A stretch of 64,000 nucleotides of DNA, from contig CATQJL010000001.1 in the NCBI GenBank assembly GCA_958299035.1, positions 107,339,769 to 107,403,768 on the forward strand. Direction: 5' to 3'. A model generated the notes under the pieces. That model ran no database searches, had not been told where the DNA came from, and saw only the letters and a list, made by a program, of their open reading frames with translations. Each line of letters starts with the position of its first letter. The stretch's first letter is position 1. This document shows, piece by piece, positions 1-11,177 of the stretch. A program made the translations under genes and the position numbers. Source of the DNA: Cylicocyclus nassatus (Eukaryota; Nematoda; Chromadorea; Rhabditida; Strongylidae).

Positions 1-365
1 CTCACAAGCCACCAGAGTGAGTGTCGTAAACAGCATTCTGATCAATTCAATAAAAGAAGTCTCATCCAAATTGCAAGTCTTCATCTTACTTTAGATATAC
101 CGTAAGGTCACCAGAGAAGCTAGAAAAGCTTTTTATGTAAATTGGGTATGGTTCCTGTAATCAGCACGCCAAATTAGCTCAATGAGCTCCACAAACAATT
201 ACCTATTAGATTTTCTAGTGTTTCCCACCGTCTAAAAAGCATGATTTTTAAACATGATTAACTTAGTCACAAAAGTGAAAGAAGTCGACTTTTTGTATTC
301 ATAACGAAGTATTGTTCCTTACCGGTCTATGGTAGAAATTGGACTTCAGTTAGTCACTGCGTTTT
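1..365. repeat. third copy of the 7322-9504 palindrome arm
   Basis: Bases 1-365 match, by eye without differences, the reverse complement of about 9187-9551. From base 48 onward they also match 7322 onward directly. The copy is cut by the N gap at the same GCGTTTT where the other copies continue. No gene is seen. Confidence 0.9.
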
Positions 366-865
366 NNNNNNNNNNNNNNNNNNNNNNNNNNNNNNNNNNN
401 NNNNNNNNNNNNNNNNNNNNNNNNNNNNNNNNNNNNNNNNNNNNNNNNNNNNNNNNNNNNNNNNNNNNNNNNNNNNNNNNNNNNNNNNNNNNNNNNNNNN
501 NNNNNNNNNNNNNNNNNNNNNNNNNNNNNNNNNNNNNNNNNNNNNNNNNNNNNNNNNNNNNNNNNNNNNNNNNNNNNNNNNNNNNNNNNNNNNNNNNNNN
601 NNNNNNNNNNNNNNNNNNNNNNNNNNNNNNNNNNNNNNNNNNNNNNNNNNNNNNNNNNNNNNNNNNNNNNNNNNNNNNNNNNNNNNNNNNNNNNNNNNNN
701 NNNNNNNNNNNNNNNNNNNNNNNNNNNNNNNNNNNNNNNNNNNNNNNNNNNNNNNNNNNNNNNNNNNNNNNNNNNNNNNNNNNNNNNNNNNNNNNNNNNN
801 NNNNNNNNNNNNNNNNNNNNNNNNNNNNNNNNNNNNNNNNNNNNNNNNNNNNNNNNNNNNNNNNN
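366..865. other. assembly gap, exactly 500 N
   Basis: A run of exactly 500 N, the usual scaffold placeholder of unknown true size. Both sides are repeats: the left side is a copy of the 7322-9504 palindrome arm, the right side is the outer end of the BEL/Pao inverted duplication. The join is therefore weakly anchored. Confidence 0.99.
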
Positions 866-1295
866 ACACCCTGTATTTATCAGGTTGTTTTGAAAGTTTA
901 GTCCATTTTTTTCATCGCTCAATAAAACTCACAGAACAACAATCCAAGTTTGACGGTCCCATTTGATTCAAACTTTTATCCCCTATCTTGCAGCTATATT
1001 TGCCTGATCTACCCGTCTTTGCAAAGTTATCGCCATGGCTTTTCAAACAGCTCACAGTAACGCCCAATCTTTCCTGAACTTTAAAAATTTTTATCCTGAG
1101 GTTAGCGCTGATAACTGTTAGGTAGAGCAAACATTGACTACACTGCAACCATTTTGATTACATGGGCCACGCTTACCAAGTCCATTATAATTATTTCTTC
1201 AATAAAAACCGCGGCTTTTTGATTACATTTACCACGAAGTCATCTGTTCAGGATCGCTTCGATTTCAATAGTAACTGTGGTTAGCTCTTCAAAGC

Positions 1296-2465
1296 TTAGC
1301 ACTCCTTTGCCCAGAGTTTGTAGAGCGTTTGTTTTACGGATTTTATCAGACGTTCGTAAAAGCCTCCTTGCCACGGTGCGTATGGAGTGTTGTAAGGCCA
1401 CTCAGTTTCTTTGTCGAGGACTTCACGCTCAATAGCAGGATCGCTTTTGGCTGCTTGAATCGCTTCTCTGAGTATACTTCCTCCTAGCATGAACGTGGGA
1501 GCGATCACTTATGATTGATTGTGGAATTCCCCTTCTTGCAAAGAAGCGTCGCAACATCCAGAGGAGGCTGTTGTTGACATGTCGGAGACTATGTCCAAGT
1601 GGATTAATCTTATAGTCATACATGTGATTATGCTTACGTAGCATTTACCCTTCGTTCATCAGGTAATGCAATTGGCAAGGGTCCGTAGTAATCCAATCCG
1701 ACATGCCAAACGGCCTAGATTTCTGCACTCGTCTTGCAGGAAGATCCGTCTGCTCTGGATACTTGTAAGGCAGATTGTTGAACTTTTGGCATGGTACACA
1801 TCGCCTCAAGAACCGCGTGACCTGTGCTCGCAGTTTTGGTATCCAATACTGTCGAGAATGTTCGCCATAGTATGGCTTACGGATAGGTGTCCTCTGCCGT
1901 GGCAGTCGTCGATGATTCTTTCCGCCAACAGTTTTGTAGATGATCAACGGAATTTTGGCTTCATCATCTAGGTCGCTGTTTCCCAGTCGTCCATAACATC
2001 GAAGGAGACCTTCGGCATTTTTTTGATATTCAGTTGTTGCATAGAGTTAATGAGTTTTGAGGTTATTTGCCGTCGATGAATCCTGATGAGCAGTTTTCCT
2101 GCGATGAGTATCTCCTTTCCGTTTAGCCTTGTTCCCACAGCGTTACTCGGTACGGAAAGTAGCGTAGTTAATGATATGGGTGACTGGTTGTTGGCATCTG
2201 CTTGGCTTACGGCATTACTGACGAAACGGAGGATCCAGGCTACAATGCGCCTTGTTTCCTGCCATGTCCGTAGCTGCAACAAGGATAACACAGCCGAATC
2301 TTCTTCGCTTTGGCAATCTTCGACCGTCCTGGAGGCAAGAACTTGTTTCTCCTTCATTGAAATTTCCTCTCCTTCGTTGACGGTACTCTTCATTGTGATG
2401 TGCCAATCGCTTTGTGTCCTTTGCTGCGGTGGATTTTGGAGAAATTCCGGACCTGTCCACCACAT
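1296..2465 (-). pseudogene. BEL/Pao polyprotein relic (RNase H-integrase region), left copy
   Basis: Broken minus-strand frames run in Pao order. WWTGPEFL (2465 downwards) is the linker between RNase H and integrase in this superfamily. It is followed by RRIVAWILRF, then an integrase zinc-binding region with the CVPCQKFN knuckle and SRQYWIPKLR (1645-1947). Last comes an integrase core segment ending TPYAPWQGGFYERLIKSVK (1296-1508). Stops and shifts between these pieces mean no intact product. The LTRs, gag, protease and most of the RT are absent. Confidence 0.8.
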
Positions 2466-2675
2466 GTGGTTTTGCAGTTCTTCGAGATTCAGTCCTCTTG
2501 TGCCTGCGTCTGCTGAATTATCTTCGGAAACGACGTACTCGAAATGATGGAGGAGGACGAAGAAGAGCTACAAGAGCGGCAGCAGCGCGACCCAGAAACA
2601 CGTATGTCCGAAGCTCCTCAGCAACCGCCAGAAGAAGACACAGCGCAACCCGGACCGAGTCGAAGCAGGAATGGA

Positions 2676-3738
2676 GATGAAGGAGAAACAAGTTCTTGCC
2701 TCCAGGACGGTCGAAGATTGCCAAAGCGAAGAAGATTCGGCTGTGTTATCCTTGTTGCAGCTACGGACATGGCAGGAAACAAGGCGCATTGTAGCCTGGA
2801 TCCTCCGTTTCGTCAGTAATGCCGTAAGCCAAGCAGATGCCAACAACCAGTCACCCATATCATTAACTACGCTACTTTCCGTACCGAGTAACGCTGTGGG
2901 AACAAGGCTAAACGGAAAGGAGATACTCATCGCAGGAAAACTGCTCATCAGGATTCATCGACGGCAAATAACCTCAAAACTCATTAACTCTATGCAACAA
3001 CTGAATATCAAAAAAATGCCGAAGGTCTCCTTCGATGTTATGGACGACTGGGAAACAGCGACCTAGATGATGAAGCCAAAATTCCGTTGATCATCTACAA
3101 AACTGTTGGCGGAAAGAATCATCGACGACTGCCACGGCAGAGGACACCTATCCGTAAGCCATACTATGGCGAACATTCTCGACAGTATTGGATACCAAAA
3201 CTGCGAGCACAGGTCACGCGGTTCTTGAGGCGATGTGTACCATGCCAAAAGTTCAACAATCTGCCTTACAAGTATCCAGAGCAGACGGATCTTCCTGCAA
3301 GACGAGTGCAGAAATCTAGGCCGTTTGGCATGTCGGATTGGATTACTACGGACCCTTGCCAATTGCATTACCTGATGAACGAAGGGTAAATGCTACGTAA
3401 GCATAATCACATGTATGACTATAAGATTAATCCACTTGGACATAGTCTCCGACATGTCAACAACAGCCTCCTCTGGATGTTGCGACGCTTCTTTGCAAGA
3501 AGGGGAATTCCACAATCAATCATAAGTGATCGCTCCCACGTTCATGCTAGGAGGAAGTATACTCAGAGAAGCGATTCAAGCAGCCAAAAGCGATCCTGCT
3601 ATTGAGCGTGAAGTCCTCGACAAAGAAACTGAGTGGCCTTACAACACTCCATACGCACCGTGGCAAGGAGGCTTTTACGAACGTCTGATAAAATCCGTAA
3701 AACAAACGCTCTACAAACTCTGGGCAAAGGAGTGCTAA
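2676..3738 (+). pseudogene. BEL/Pao polyprotein relic, right copy
   Basis: Mirror image of the relic at 1296-2358. RRIVAWILRF and the following region lie at 2671-3066, the CVPCQKFN zinc-binding region at 3087-3389, and the APWQGGFYERL integrase core at 3526-3738. The same breaks occur in the same places as in the left copy, so the damage predates the duplication. Confidence 0.8.
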
Positions 3739-4168
3739 GCTTTGAAGAGCTAACCACAGTTACTATTGAAATCGAAGCGATCCTGAACAGATGACTTCGT
3801 GGTAAATGTAATCAAAAAGCCGCGGTTTTTATTGAAGAAATAATTATAATGGACTTGGTAAGCGTGGCCCATGTAATCAAAATGGTTGCAGTGTAGTCAA
3901 TGTTTGCTCTACCTAACAGTTATCAGCGCTAACCTCAGGATAAAAATTTTTAAAGTTCAGGAAAGATTGGGCGTTACTGTGAGCTGTTTGAAAAGCCATG
4001 GCGATAACTTTGCAAAGACGGGTAGATCAGGCAAATATAGCTGCAAGATAGGGGATAAAAGTTTGAATCAAATGGGACCGTCAAACTTGGATTGTTGTTC
4101 TGTGAGTTTTATTGAGCGATGAAAAAAATGGACTAAACTTTCAAAACAACCTGATAAATACAGGGTGT

Positions 4169-4570
4169 CCAAAAAAGGAATCGAACGTTTGATCTTCAAT
4201 TAATTCTTTATATGGAAAGCTTTTGCGGATCTTTGGGTGCCATGCGGTAGGGATATCTTCAACTTAGATTTATGGTATGGAGCGAACCACTGATTACTTT
4301 TGGTTACTGTAGGTTTGCGGTAGGAATTTTCGACTAATTTTGGCTTCTGATAGACGAGAATTGCTTCCTAAAACTCCGAAAAAAGCCGAAGGCCGTCAAG
4401 CTAAAATTTTGGGGATATCGAATTCTACAAAGTGTTCCGCTACCGTACTTCTCGGCTTCCAACGGTATGCACACTGTGACGCTGAATTTTTGACTTTTTT
4501 TCCAAAATTTACTAAGCCAACGTTGCCTTTCTCAAGCAAAGTTCAGTCAAGTTATTGAATAGGCTATGGG
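4169..4570. other. no gene seen; fragment after CAGGGTGTCC terminus
   Basis: Reading outward from about 4156 there is AATACAGGGTGTCC, like the terminus of the foldback at 19687-20361. A short block (TTTATGGTATGGAGCGAACC) also recalls that element's arms. Nothing else is recognisable. Confidence 0.4.
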
Positions 4571-5037
4571 TTGTTTCAGACTGCCGCACTGACCGCAGCA
4601 GGCTGCTGCAGACTGCAGCAGTTGCAGAAGACTGCAGCAGAAAGCAGCAGACTGCAGCTGACTGCAGCTGACCGCACTGACCGCACCGGTCGCTGCCTCC
4701 TTTCGTAAAAGAAACAACCGGGATTATCAAAACAGCGTGATTTACGCTTAAATATCATAAGTTTCACCACATTCTTCTCAATCAAATTTTGGCAATAGTT
4801 TTCTTTGGTATGTTCGTATTTGTTCTAATTCTTGCTATCATTGCATATACCTGGTTTGTAAATTTAGCCCATGTTGTCTTTGTTTTAGGTACATATTGTT
4901 GTTGTTTGCTTGAGTCACAACTAATTATCCTCTCCACTTTTAGGCTTCAGCCGCTGCGGCCGTTGCAGTCTGCTGCGGTCAGTACTCAGCTGCAGTCTGC
5001 TGCAATCTGCTGCGGCCAGTGTGGCACTCTGAAACAA
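4571..5037. mobile_element. foldback element built of CTGCAG-type repeats
   Basis: Termini are inverted: TTGTTTCAGACTGCCGCACT on the left, and the right end read backwards is TTGTTTCAGAGTGCCACACT. Both arms are rich in GACTGCAGCAG and CAGCTGACCGCA modules. The middle (4720-4940) is unique and AT-rich. No transposase. Confidence 0.65.
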
Positions 5038-5189
5038 TTCTATGCTGTTACTATAAACACATTTAAACCCAGCAAAGAGCATACAATGGCCCTAGAGAAC
5101 GAATACCCAGTGTACTATTCTTAGATAGTCTAGAACTCATTACTCCCAGATACGTGGATTGGCTATTCAAAGGCTGACACCAGATCTCG

Positions 5190-6182
5190 TTATGTGCTTA
5201 ACGAGCAGAATCAAAGGGCCGAAACTAGGCCACTGATGTACTGTCGTTACATCGATGACTGTTGTGTTACGACTTCGGCGCACTCCAAAGTGGAAGAGTG
5301 TTTCCAAATTCTAAACCAACTGTCACAGTGTATCAAGCTCATGCTTAAGACTCCACGCGATGGATGGGCCATATCTTAACAGCCAAGTAAAGGTGACCGC
5401 TGGCGTTTAAGAGTCAATGGTATTGCAGAGAAAGCTCCAAGAACATCCTCATTGTCATAAAAACTGCACTGTTGTTGTTAAACGTACCGTCATTGGTACA
5501 TGTTTAAACCGCAATGCAGATGTGCAACGGAGAGGTTGATCTATGCGAGTCACGGAAACTAGCACCCAAATAGCTTGCAGTAACGGCTGCCATTCTTGAC
5601 AGCACATTCATCATCGAAAAAAGGCAACAACATTTGGGCTGATGACAGACTCCCTCTCTGCTTACCAGTCATCTCTGATAGGATCAGCGTAGCCATTTAA
5701 AAATGCATCGTTCGTGGCAGCTGCAAAATGATATTATGTTAGTGAACGTCCCGAACGATAATATCAAAAACAGCTCGTAGGTAATAGTCTATACGATCAG
5801 CACTGCGATACAGAGCAATGGTCACATGTCCGCACGGTAGAGCGGGTGATTGTGCAAGAGTGGGTGTTCTATATTAGTATGAGTGCCTGAAATATAAAGC
5901 ACGCTATATTGGGGAAGCAGGGAGGACGCTTAGCATTCGCATTGAAGAACATTTGACAGATAAAAGGCGCAACAACTTGGCTTCGCCGCTTGGCAGACAC
6001 AAGCAAAAATCGCACGGTTGAAGACTTTGATATCAAAGTCTAATTCTAACGTTTGTAAAGAGATCTCGGCTAGAAAAGCTTTGGAATCATTCTGGATCTT
6101 TGCAAAGAAATCAAAAATGAACAACAAAAACGAGTGTATTCCCGTAACTGCTTTTCCCGAAATATCATCTCGTGAGCTGTAA
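5190..6182 (+). pseudogene. Penelope-like element relic: reverse transcriptase and GIY-YIG endonuclease
   Basis: 5194-5379 is open and contains RPLMYCRYIDDCCV, the YxDD active-site region of a reverse transcriptase (YIDD at 5248-5259), followed by the CFQILNQLS helix. About 500 bp later, in shifting frames, come VCPHG-like and CAKVG-like remnants, then YKARYIGEAGRTLSIRIEEHL (about 5893-5955). This is the YIG-EAGR-L-R-EHL pattern of the GIY-YIG nuclease fused to Penelope-like RTs. The tail SARKALESFWIF...PEISSREL ends with TAA at 6180-6182. RT followed by GIY-YIG is diagnostic of endonuclease-bearing PLEs. Frameshifts and stops make it non-functional, and the N-terminal half of the RT is missing. 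Confidence 0.75.
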
Positions 6183-6387
6183 GTGTTTATGTGACATCTG
6201 TAAAGTTCACAGGTCCAACACGACCATCTACATCCGGTACGAACATGTAACGATGCAGCGGTTCCCTGATATATATTTTGTCTCTGCAATCTTTGTAGCA
6301 CACTAGATTGAGGGAAGGGCCGAAGCTAAGACTTGTAGAGACGTTTGGTCGGTTGGAATTACGGATGAAGCTTTGAAGCCCGGACCT

Positions 6388-6412
6388 CTGATGAAGACGA
6401 TAGCGTCGAAAC
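6388..6412 (+). ncRNA. hammerhead-like core motif downstream of the Penelope-like relic
   Basis: CTGATGA (6388-6394), a perfect 4-bp stem GACG/CGTC with an ATAG loop (6396-6407), then GAAAC (6408-6412). This is the CUGAUGA-stem II-GAAA arrangement of the hammerhead core. Penelope-like elements are known to carry hammerhead ribozymes in their flanking repeats, and this lies about 200 bp after the relic's stop. Stems I and III and the cleavage triplet could not be assigned, so activity is unproven. Confidence 0.4.
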
Positions 6413-6439
6413 GTAAGGCCGCAGACTAACGAATGAGGG

Positions 6440-7050
6440 ACCTCTGAGACTTGTTCGCTACAGCAGTATTCTACACTTGTTTTCTGTTGAATACGTTTTT
6501 TTATAACAAGATTTCTAAGAAGTTTAGGGTTTCAACTTGATAAAAAAGCAAAGAAGACGCAAGAAAATCTGGATTTTACTGGAGTAATGGTTTCTAGGCC
6601 TGTTGTGCATTAATGTAACTTTTATGCCTGATTCTTGTAATTCTGCGACAGCTGGCATTAGCAAACATCGGAAAACGCTTATCTTCTTAACATTGGCGCT
6701 ACGATTTTTCCTTGAACTAGTGTGTTTGCGTTTTTCCCAAAAGTGAAAAACAGTGCAAGACCTCTCGGTGAGAAAATCGATCTAATTTATCTATAGAAGT
6801 TGCGAATGCTAAATAGGTATGAAGAACGTTTCTACTGCAAAGTGATAGTGGTAACGATCGCTGTTTGTAAAAGTTCTTGTGACATCCAGCAAAGAGACTC
6901 CACGTGCAGGCCCAGGAATGAATAATAGAAGTCTGGGATTTGTTCAGACGTTGCCTCTAACCCTCCCGCTGACGCCCACTTACCGCCTTAATCACCTACA
7001 TAGTGTGCTAAAAGTCACTGTATTTTTGCAGCCAAATTTAGACGAAAGTC
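6440..7050. other. no feature recognised
   Basis: AT-rich sequence without a convincing reading frame or inverted repeat. It may include the 3' flank of the Penelope-like relic. Confidence 0.4.
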
Positions 7051-7057
7051 CAAACTG

Positions 7058-7321
7058 AGGCCCCCACCAGAGCGCCGAAGCCACGCCAGCGCTGCGCCGA
7101 CGTCGAGCCAGCGCCGAGCTGTCCCGTTTGTTCAAACGGGGCTAGCTGACCCTGTGCGGGCATGGGCTACCGGAGTTTCTGGCAGATTCGATCAATAGTC
7201 GGTGCAGCTACCTGGCTGAGAACTAGGTCAGCTAGCCCCGCCCCAACGAAATACACGTGTATCGAACAAACGGCGCCGGGGCAGCTCGGCGCTAGCTCGC
7301 CGCTGGCTCGTCGCTCGTCGC
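7058..7321. mobile_element. GC-rich foldback MITE, right end cut
   Basis: Shares AGAGCGCCGAAGCCACGCCA, ACTAGGTCAGCTAGCCCCGC and ATACACGTGTATCGA with the complete copy at 50837-51049. The right arm stops at 7321, where the 7322-9504 palindrome begins. Confidence 0.6.
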
Positions 7322-8330
7322 CAATAAAAGAAGTCTCATCCAAATTGCAAGTCTTCATCTTACTTTAGATATACCGTAAGGTCACCAGAGAAGCTAGAAA
7401 AGCTTTTTATGTAAATTGGGTATGGTTCCTGTAATCAGCACGCCAAATTAGCTCAATGAGCTCCACAAACAATTACCTATTAGATTTTCTAGTGTTTCCC
7501 ACCGTCTAAAAAGCATGATTTTTAAACATGATTAACTTAGTCACAAAAGTGAAAGAAGTCGACTTTTTGTATTCATAACGAAGTATTGTTCCTTACCGGT
7601 CTATGGTAGAAATTGGACTTCAGTTAGTCACTGCGTTTTTTACCTCGAGTTCTTGAACTCCACCGATCATCATAGAGCCAAAACAAGTCGAGTTAACCTT
7701 AAACCTTATTGTAAAATCTTCGAGGTTTATGCCAGCGAATCATATAAGACTAAAGTGGAAAGCTTCCTCGGTGATAAAGTTAATCGGGTCAGGCGCAACC
7801 CCTCAAAAAGTCGGGCTTCCTGAGTGCCTTTAACTTGCCTTCAAAATTCGGAAATCGCTCCATTCCTGGTATCAGTATTGAGCTCATAGCTTCTTCTTGC
7901 TGCAGTGGAAATTTGGAGCCGAAGGCCCCACCTGTAGGAAAATTATGGCCCTTTCAACGGGCCCATTCAGATCAAAATCAGCCGTCAAATTTCGTGTGAT
8001 TGTAAAGTGCAGTTCACAGAAAATCGAGCGTAAAAATCCCAAAAATCTGTAAACTCTTAACTCTTAGGGTAGTTTTCGAAAGACTTGTGCCTGACCTCTT
8101 GCTCAGCTCTGTTCATAACACAGATAAAGAAAGAAGAAGAAAGATATCTAGAGTAACGAGATCGCCCTCAAATACCCTCCCCTCCACGCGGGGATGTACG
8201 TGCATACGGGCCCAAAAGCTATATTGAGCCGTCAATTTTGCAGGACCGGCACGAAGTGGGCAAATGTCAAGCTAAGGATCGTTTTGGATGGGAAATAAAG
8301 AGGATATCTTGAATATAGATTCAAATGTAC

Positions 8331-8500
8331 CCTCGATATCACCCCATATGTCTTCCCTCAACATGACGTGGATTACGTGGCTTGATGAGGCGCCGCCTCG
8401 CCTCAGCCTCGCGCCACGTTGCGAGCGCATCATTTGGCGCGACGTGGCGCTCAACACAACGTGGCGCAGGCTTTAAGACATATGGGGTGATATCGAGGTT
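8331..8500. mobile_element. short MITE at the centre of the palindrome (TCGATATCACCCCATATGTC ends)
   Basis: Ends are inverted: CCTCGATATCACCCCATATG on the left and its complement at 8477-8500. The inside is rich in GCGCCACGTTGCG and GCGCATC(A)TTTGGCG modules. Related copies occur at 34680-34906, 34907-35117 (half) and 48418-48565. Confidence 0.7.
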
Positions 8501-9013
8501 ATTGAATCTATATTCAAGATATCCTCTTTATTTCCCATCCAAAACGATCCTTAGCTTGACATTTGCCCACTTCGTGCCGGTCCTGCAAAATTGACGGCTC
8601 AATATAGCTTTTGGGCCCGTATGCACGTACATCCCCGCGTGGAGGGGAGGGTATTTGAGGGCGATCTCGTTACTCTAGATATCTTTCTTCTTCTTTCTTT
8701 ATCTGTGTTATGAACAGAGCTGAGCAAGAGGTCAGGCACAAGTCTTTCGAAAACTACCCTAAGAGTTAAGAGTTTACAGATTTTTGGGATTTTTACGCTC
8801 GATTTTCTGTGAACTGCACTTTACAATCACACGAAATTTGACGGCTGATTTTGATCTGAATGGGCCCGTTGAAAGGGCCATAATTTTCCTACAGGTGGGG
8901 CCTTCGGCTCCAAATTTCCACTGCAGCAAGAAGAAGCTATGAGCTCAATACTGATACCAGGAATGGAGCGATTTCCGAATTTTGAAGGCAAGTTAAAGGC
9001 ACTCAGGAAGCCC

Positions 9014-9039
9014 GAGCAGTGGTATCAACGCAGGGTACT
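9014..9039. other. amplification-adapter-like sequence (likely artefact)
   Basis: Contains AGCAGTGGTATCAACGCAG followed by GGTACT. That is the SMART-type primer (AGCAGTGGTATCAACGCAG then AGTACT) with one internal difference. The opposite palindrome arm has unrelated sequence of the same length (7787-7811) between identical flanks, so this stretch was substituted into the arm. See findings. Confidence 0.9.
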
Positions 9040-9550
9040 CGATTAACTTTATCACCGAGGAAGCTTTCCACTTTAGTCTTATATGATTCGCTGGCATAAA
9101 CCTCGAAGATTTTACAATAAGGTTTAAGGTTAACTCGACTTGTTTTGGCTCTATGATGATCGGTGGAGTTCAAGAACTCGAGGTAAAAAACGCAGTGACT
9201 AACTGAAGTCCAATTTCTACCATAGACCGGTAAGGAACAATACTTCGTTATGAATACAAAAAGTCGACTTCTTTCACTTTTGTGACTAAGTTAATCATGT
9301 TTAAAAATCATGCTTTTTAGACGGTGGGAAACACTAGAAAATCTAATAGGTAATTGTTTGTGGAGCTCATTGAGCTAATTTGGCGTGCTGATTACAGGAA
9401 CCATACCCAATTTACATAAAAAGCTTTTCTAGCTTCTCTGGTGACCTTACGGTATATCTAAAGTAAGATGAAGACTTGCAATTTGGATGAGACTTCTTTT
9501 ATTGAATTGATCAGAATGCTGTTTACGACACTCACTCTGGTGGCTTGTGA

Positions 9551-9675
9551 GACTTAGGGTTTGGCTCTTTTTTTCTTCACCTTACTCAATCGTAGTATTC
9601 CTCCAATTTTTCAAACAGCTTCGCTTATTTATTACGCCCCCTCCCCTTGCTCTTACTCCCCAATACGACCCTCCT
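9551..9675. other. no feature recognised
   Basis: Short unique stretch between the palindrome and a MITE. Confidence 0.4.
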
Positions 9676-10184
9676 GCTCAGATAGTTTGTGGACCGCCGG
9701 GGGGTAAGCTGATTTCTTGAGGTCCGCTTGCAGATAATTGGGAGAATGATGACGAAAATTTAGACGAATGCTTGGAGAACAATTGCGGCCTTTTCATAGA
9801 TTGATTGCGGCGCAGTGGCCGCGCGGACTTCCGCGAGAATATGCAAAACTATTGGAGGCCGCACGGTCCTCTGTGAGGGACACCTTCCGCTGGGAAAAAG
9901 TACCCCAAACTCGGGTAATCAAACCATCAATGGCACTTTTTTAAGTAGAGTATTACCTTTGCTCGACGTATCCCGAAACTGCTTGAAAAGAGTCCGAGCG
10001 CCTGCTGAAAGTTTGGCCAGCGCTCGCTGAAGGAGATTATTTTACGAGCGCCTGCAGAAAATTTTGTATTACCACCCTCTGGCAGAACACGGAAGCACCG
10101 CTCGCTGAAGGTTTTGCCACGCCCCAAAATTTTGCTGACCGCAAGCGCGAGTTTGTGGAGCGCCTGCCCCGCCGATTATCTGAG
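9676..10184. mobile_element. GCTCAGATAA-family MITE, copy 1
   Basis: Begins GCTCAGATAGTT and ends GCCGATTATCTGAG. Inside are the family blocks: CCGCGAGAATATGCAAAA, GAAACTGCTTGAAAAGAG, AAGTTTGGCCAGCGCTCGC, GCCACGCCCCAAAATTTTGC and CTGACCGCAAGCGCG. Non-coding. The full-length reference copy is 36138-36717. Confidence 0.75.
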
Positions 10185-11176
10185 TGGTTATGGAGGTTGC
10201 TCATACTGTAATACCTGCGCATAATGGTTGCCAGAGTACTGTCATACGAGATCAGATTTTCATTATTTTGTGCGACCCCCTGGGCATTCCTCTTTCTATA
10301 AACAACTAATGAAAACGTTGTAAAATGTGCTGATGATATAATATGGCATTGCTAAATATGTTTATAGTAGAGCATTATCGCAAAATTCACAACATTCAGA
10401 TTCCACTTCTTCTGTCAAAAACATGCTCAGCAAGCCGTAGTATATCCTCAGCACAATTTTACAGCGTTTTCATCGACTCTTCAGAAACAAAAGAAAATTG
10501 GAGGTGATCCCGTAGGGATCTCGCGGATCACCTAAAATAGTGAAAATGTGATCCTGTACGGCAGTAACCTGGCATCCATTATGTGCAGCTCTCAGGGTAT
10601 GAGTACCTTCATAAGCCAGATAGAGAAAGAAGAAGAAAGATATCTAGAGTAGCGAGATATGACGCATCCCCTGCTCAGCGTAGATATAGGTGCATATGGA
10701 CCTTAGTCGTTGTGAACAAACTGATCGTTTTTATTTTTGTGCATAAATATAGTGTTTTAACACGATGGAATCGTGTGCACACGAAATGCACTAATCGCGT
10801 TTGTAATGTGTTAATTTACCTGCGACAGGTGAAATTATGTCATTCCTTCAAATTCGGGCTTGAGAAAGGAGTGTGCTTGCAGATTTTAATCAGGTCCGGG
10901 AATATCCCTGGAAACTTCACGATCTCTTTGCTTACCCTTTAAAAAACGACATCTAGCGCCATGTCTGCTGAGCCCTGCTTCCCATTATGAAGCTGTACGC
11001 CCATGTTATTATAGCGAACCATTGCTCAATGAGGATTTCTTGATGATCTAGCCCTTTTGGTCTATCCTTCTGTGCTGAATGAACAATTTCGCTATGAAAC
11101 GAGGCTTAATCAAGTTTTGAAACTATTCCACTGACTGGATCAAAAAGTGTATCCTGCAAGGTGTTTTTTTCAAAGA
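10185..11176. other. no gene; degenerate palindrome-arm fragment at about 10600-10700
   Basis: AGAAAGAAGAAGAAAGATAT and the following TCTAGAGTAGCGAGAT match the 7322-9504 palindrome arms (8110-8165). A small hairpin, GGTGATCC...GGATCACC, lies at about 10503-10533. Otherwise nothing recognised. Confidence 0.4.
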
Positions 11177-11177
11177 T

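Larger units (their letters stand above)
866..4168. repeat. large inverted duplication of BEL/Pao sequence
   Basis: Arms 866-2358 and 2676-4168 (about 1.49 kb each) are reverse complements around an axis near 2517. All reading frames compared in the two arms give identical translations. The 317-bp spacer 2359-2675 is unique. Its left part continues the minus-strand retroelement frame (WWTGPEFL), while its right part holds an acidic low-complexity frame. The outer ends carry the ACACCCTGTATTTATC motif. This is either a very recent inverted duplication or an assembly chimera beside the gap. Confidence 0.9.
7322..9504. repeat. 2.2-kb palindrome with nearly identical arms
   Basis: Arms 7322-8355 and 8476-9504 are reverse complements, apart from an adapter-like replacement at 9015-9039 (opposite 7787-7811) and a few bases of indel. 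A further copy of the outer arm lies at 1-365, and a diverged fragment at about 10600-10700. No coding potential is seen in the arms. Confidence 0.9.

Noticed and set aside
329..922. Three open frames across the N gap
   Set aside because: They exist only because the 500 N cannot contain stops.
912..4122. Mirrored pairs of identical frames
   Set aside because: Shadows of the inverted duplication; only the BEL/Pao pieces have recognisable motifs.
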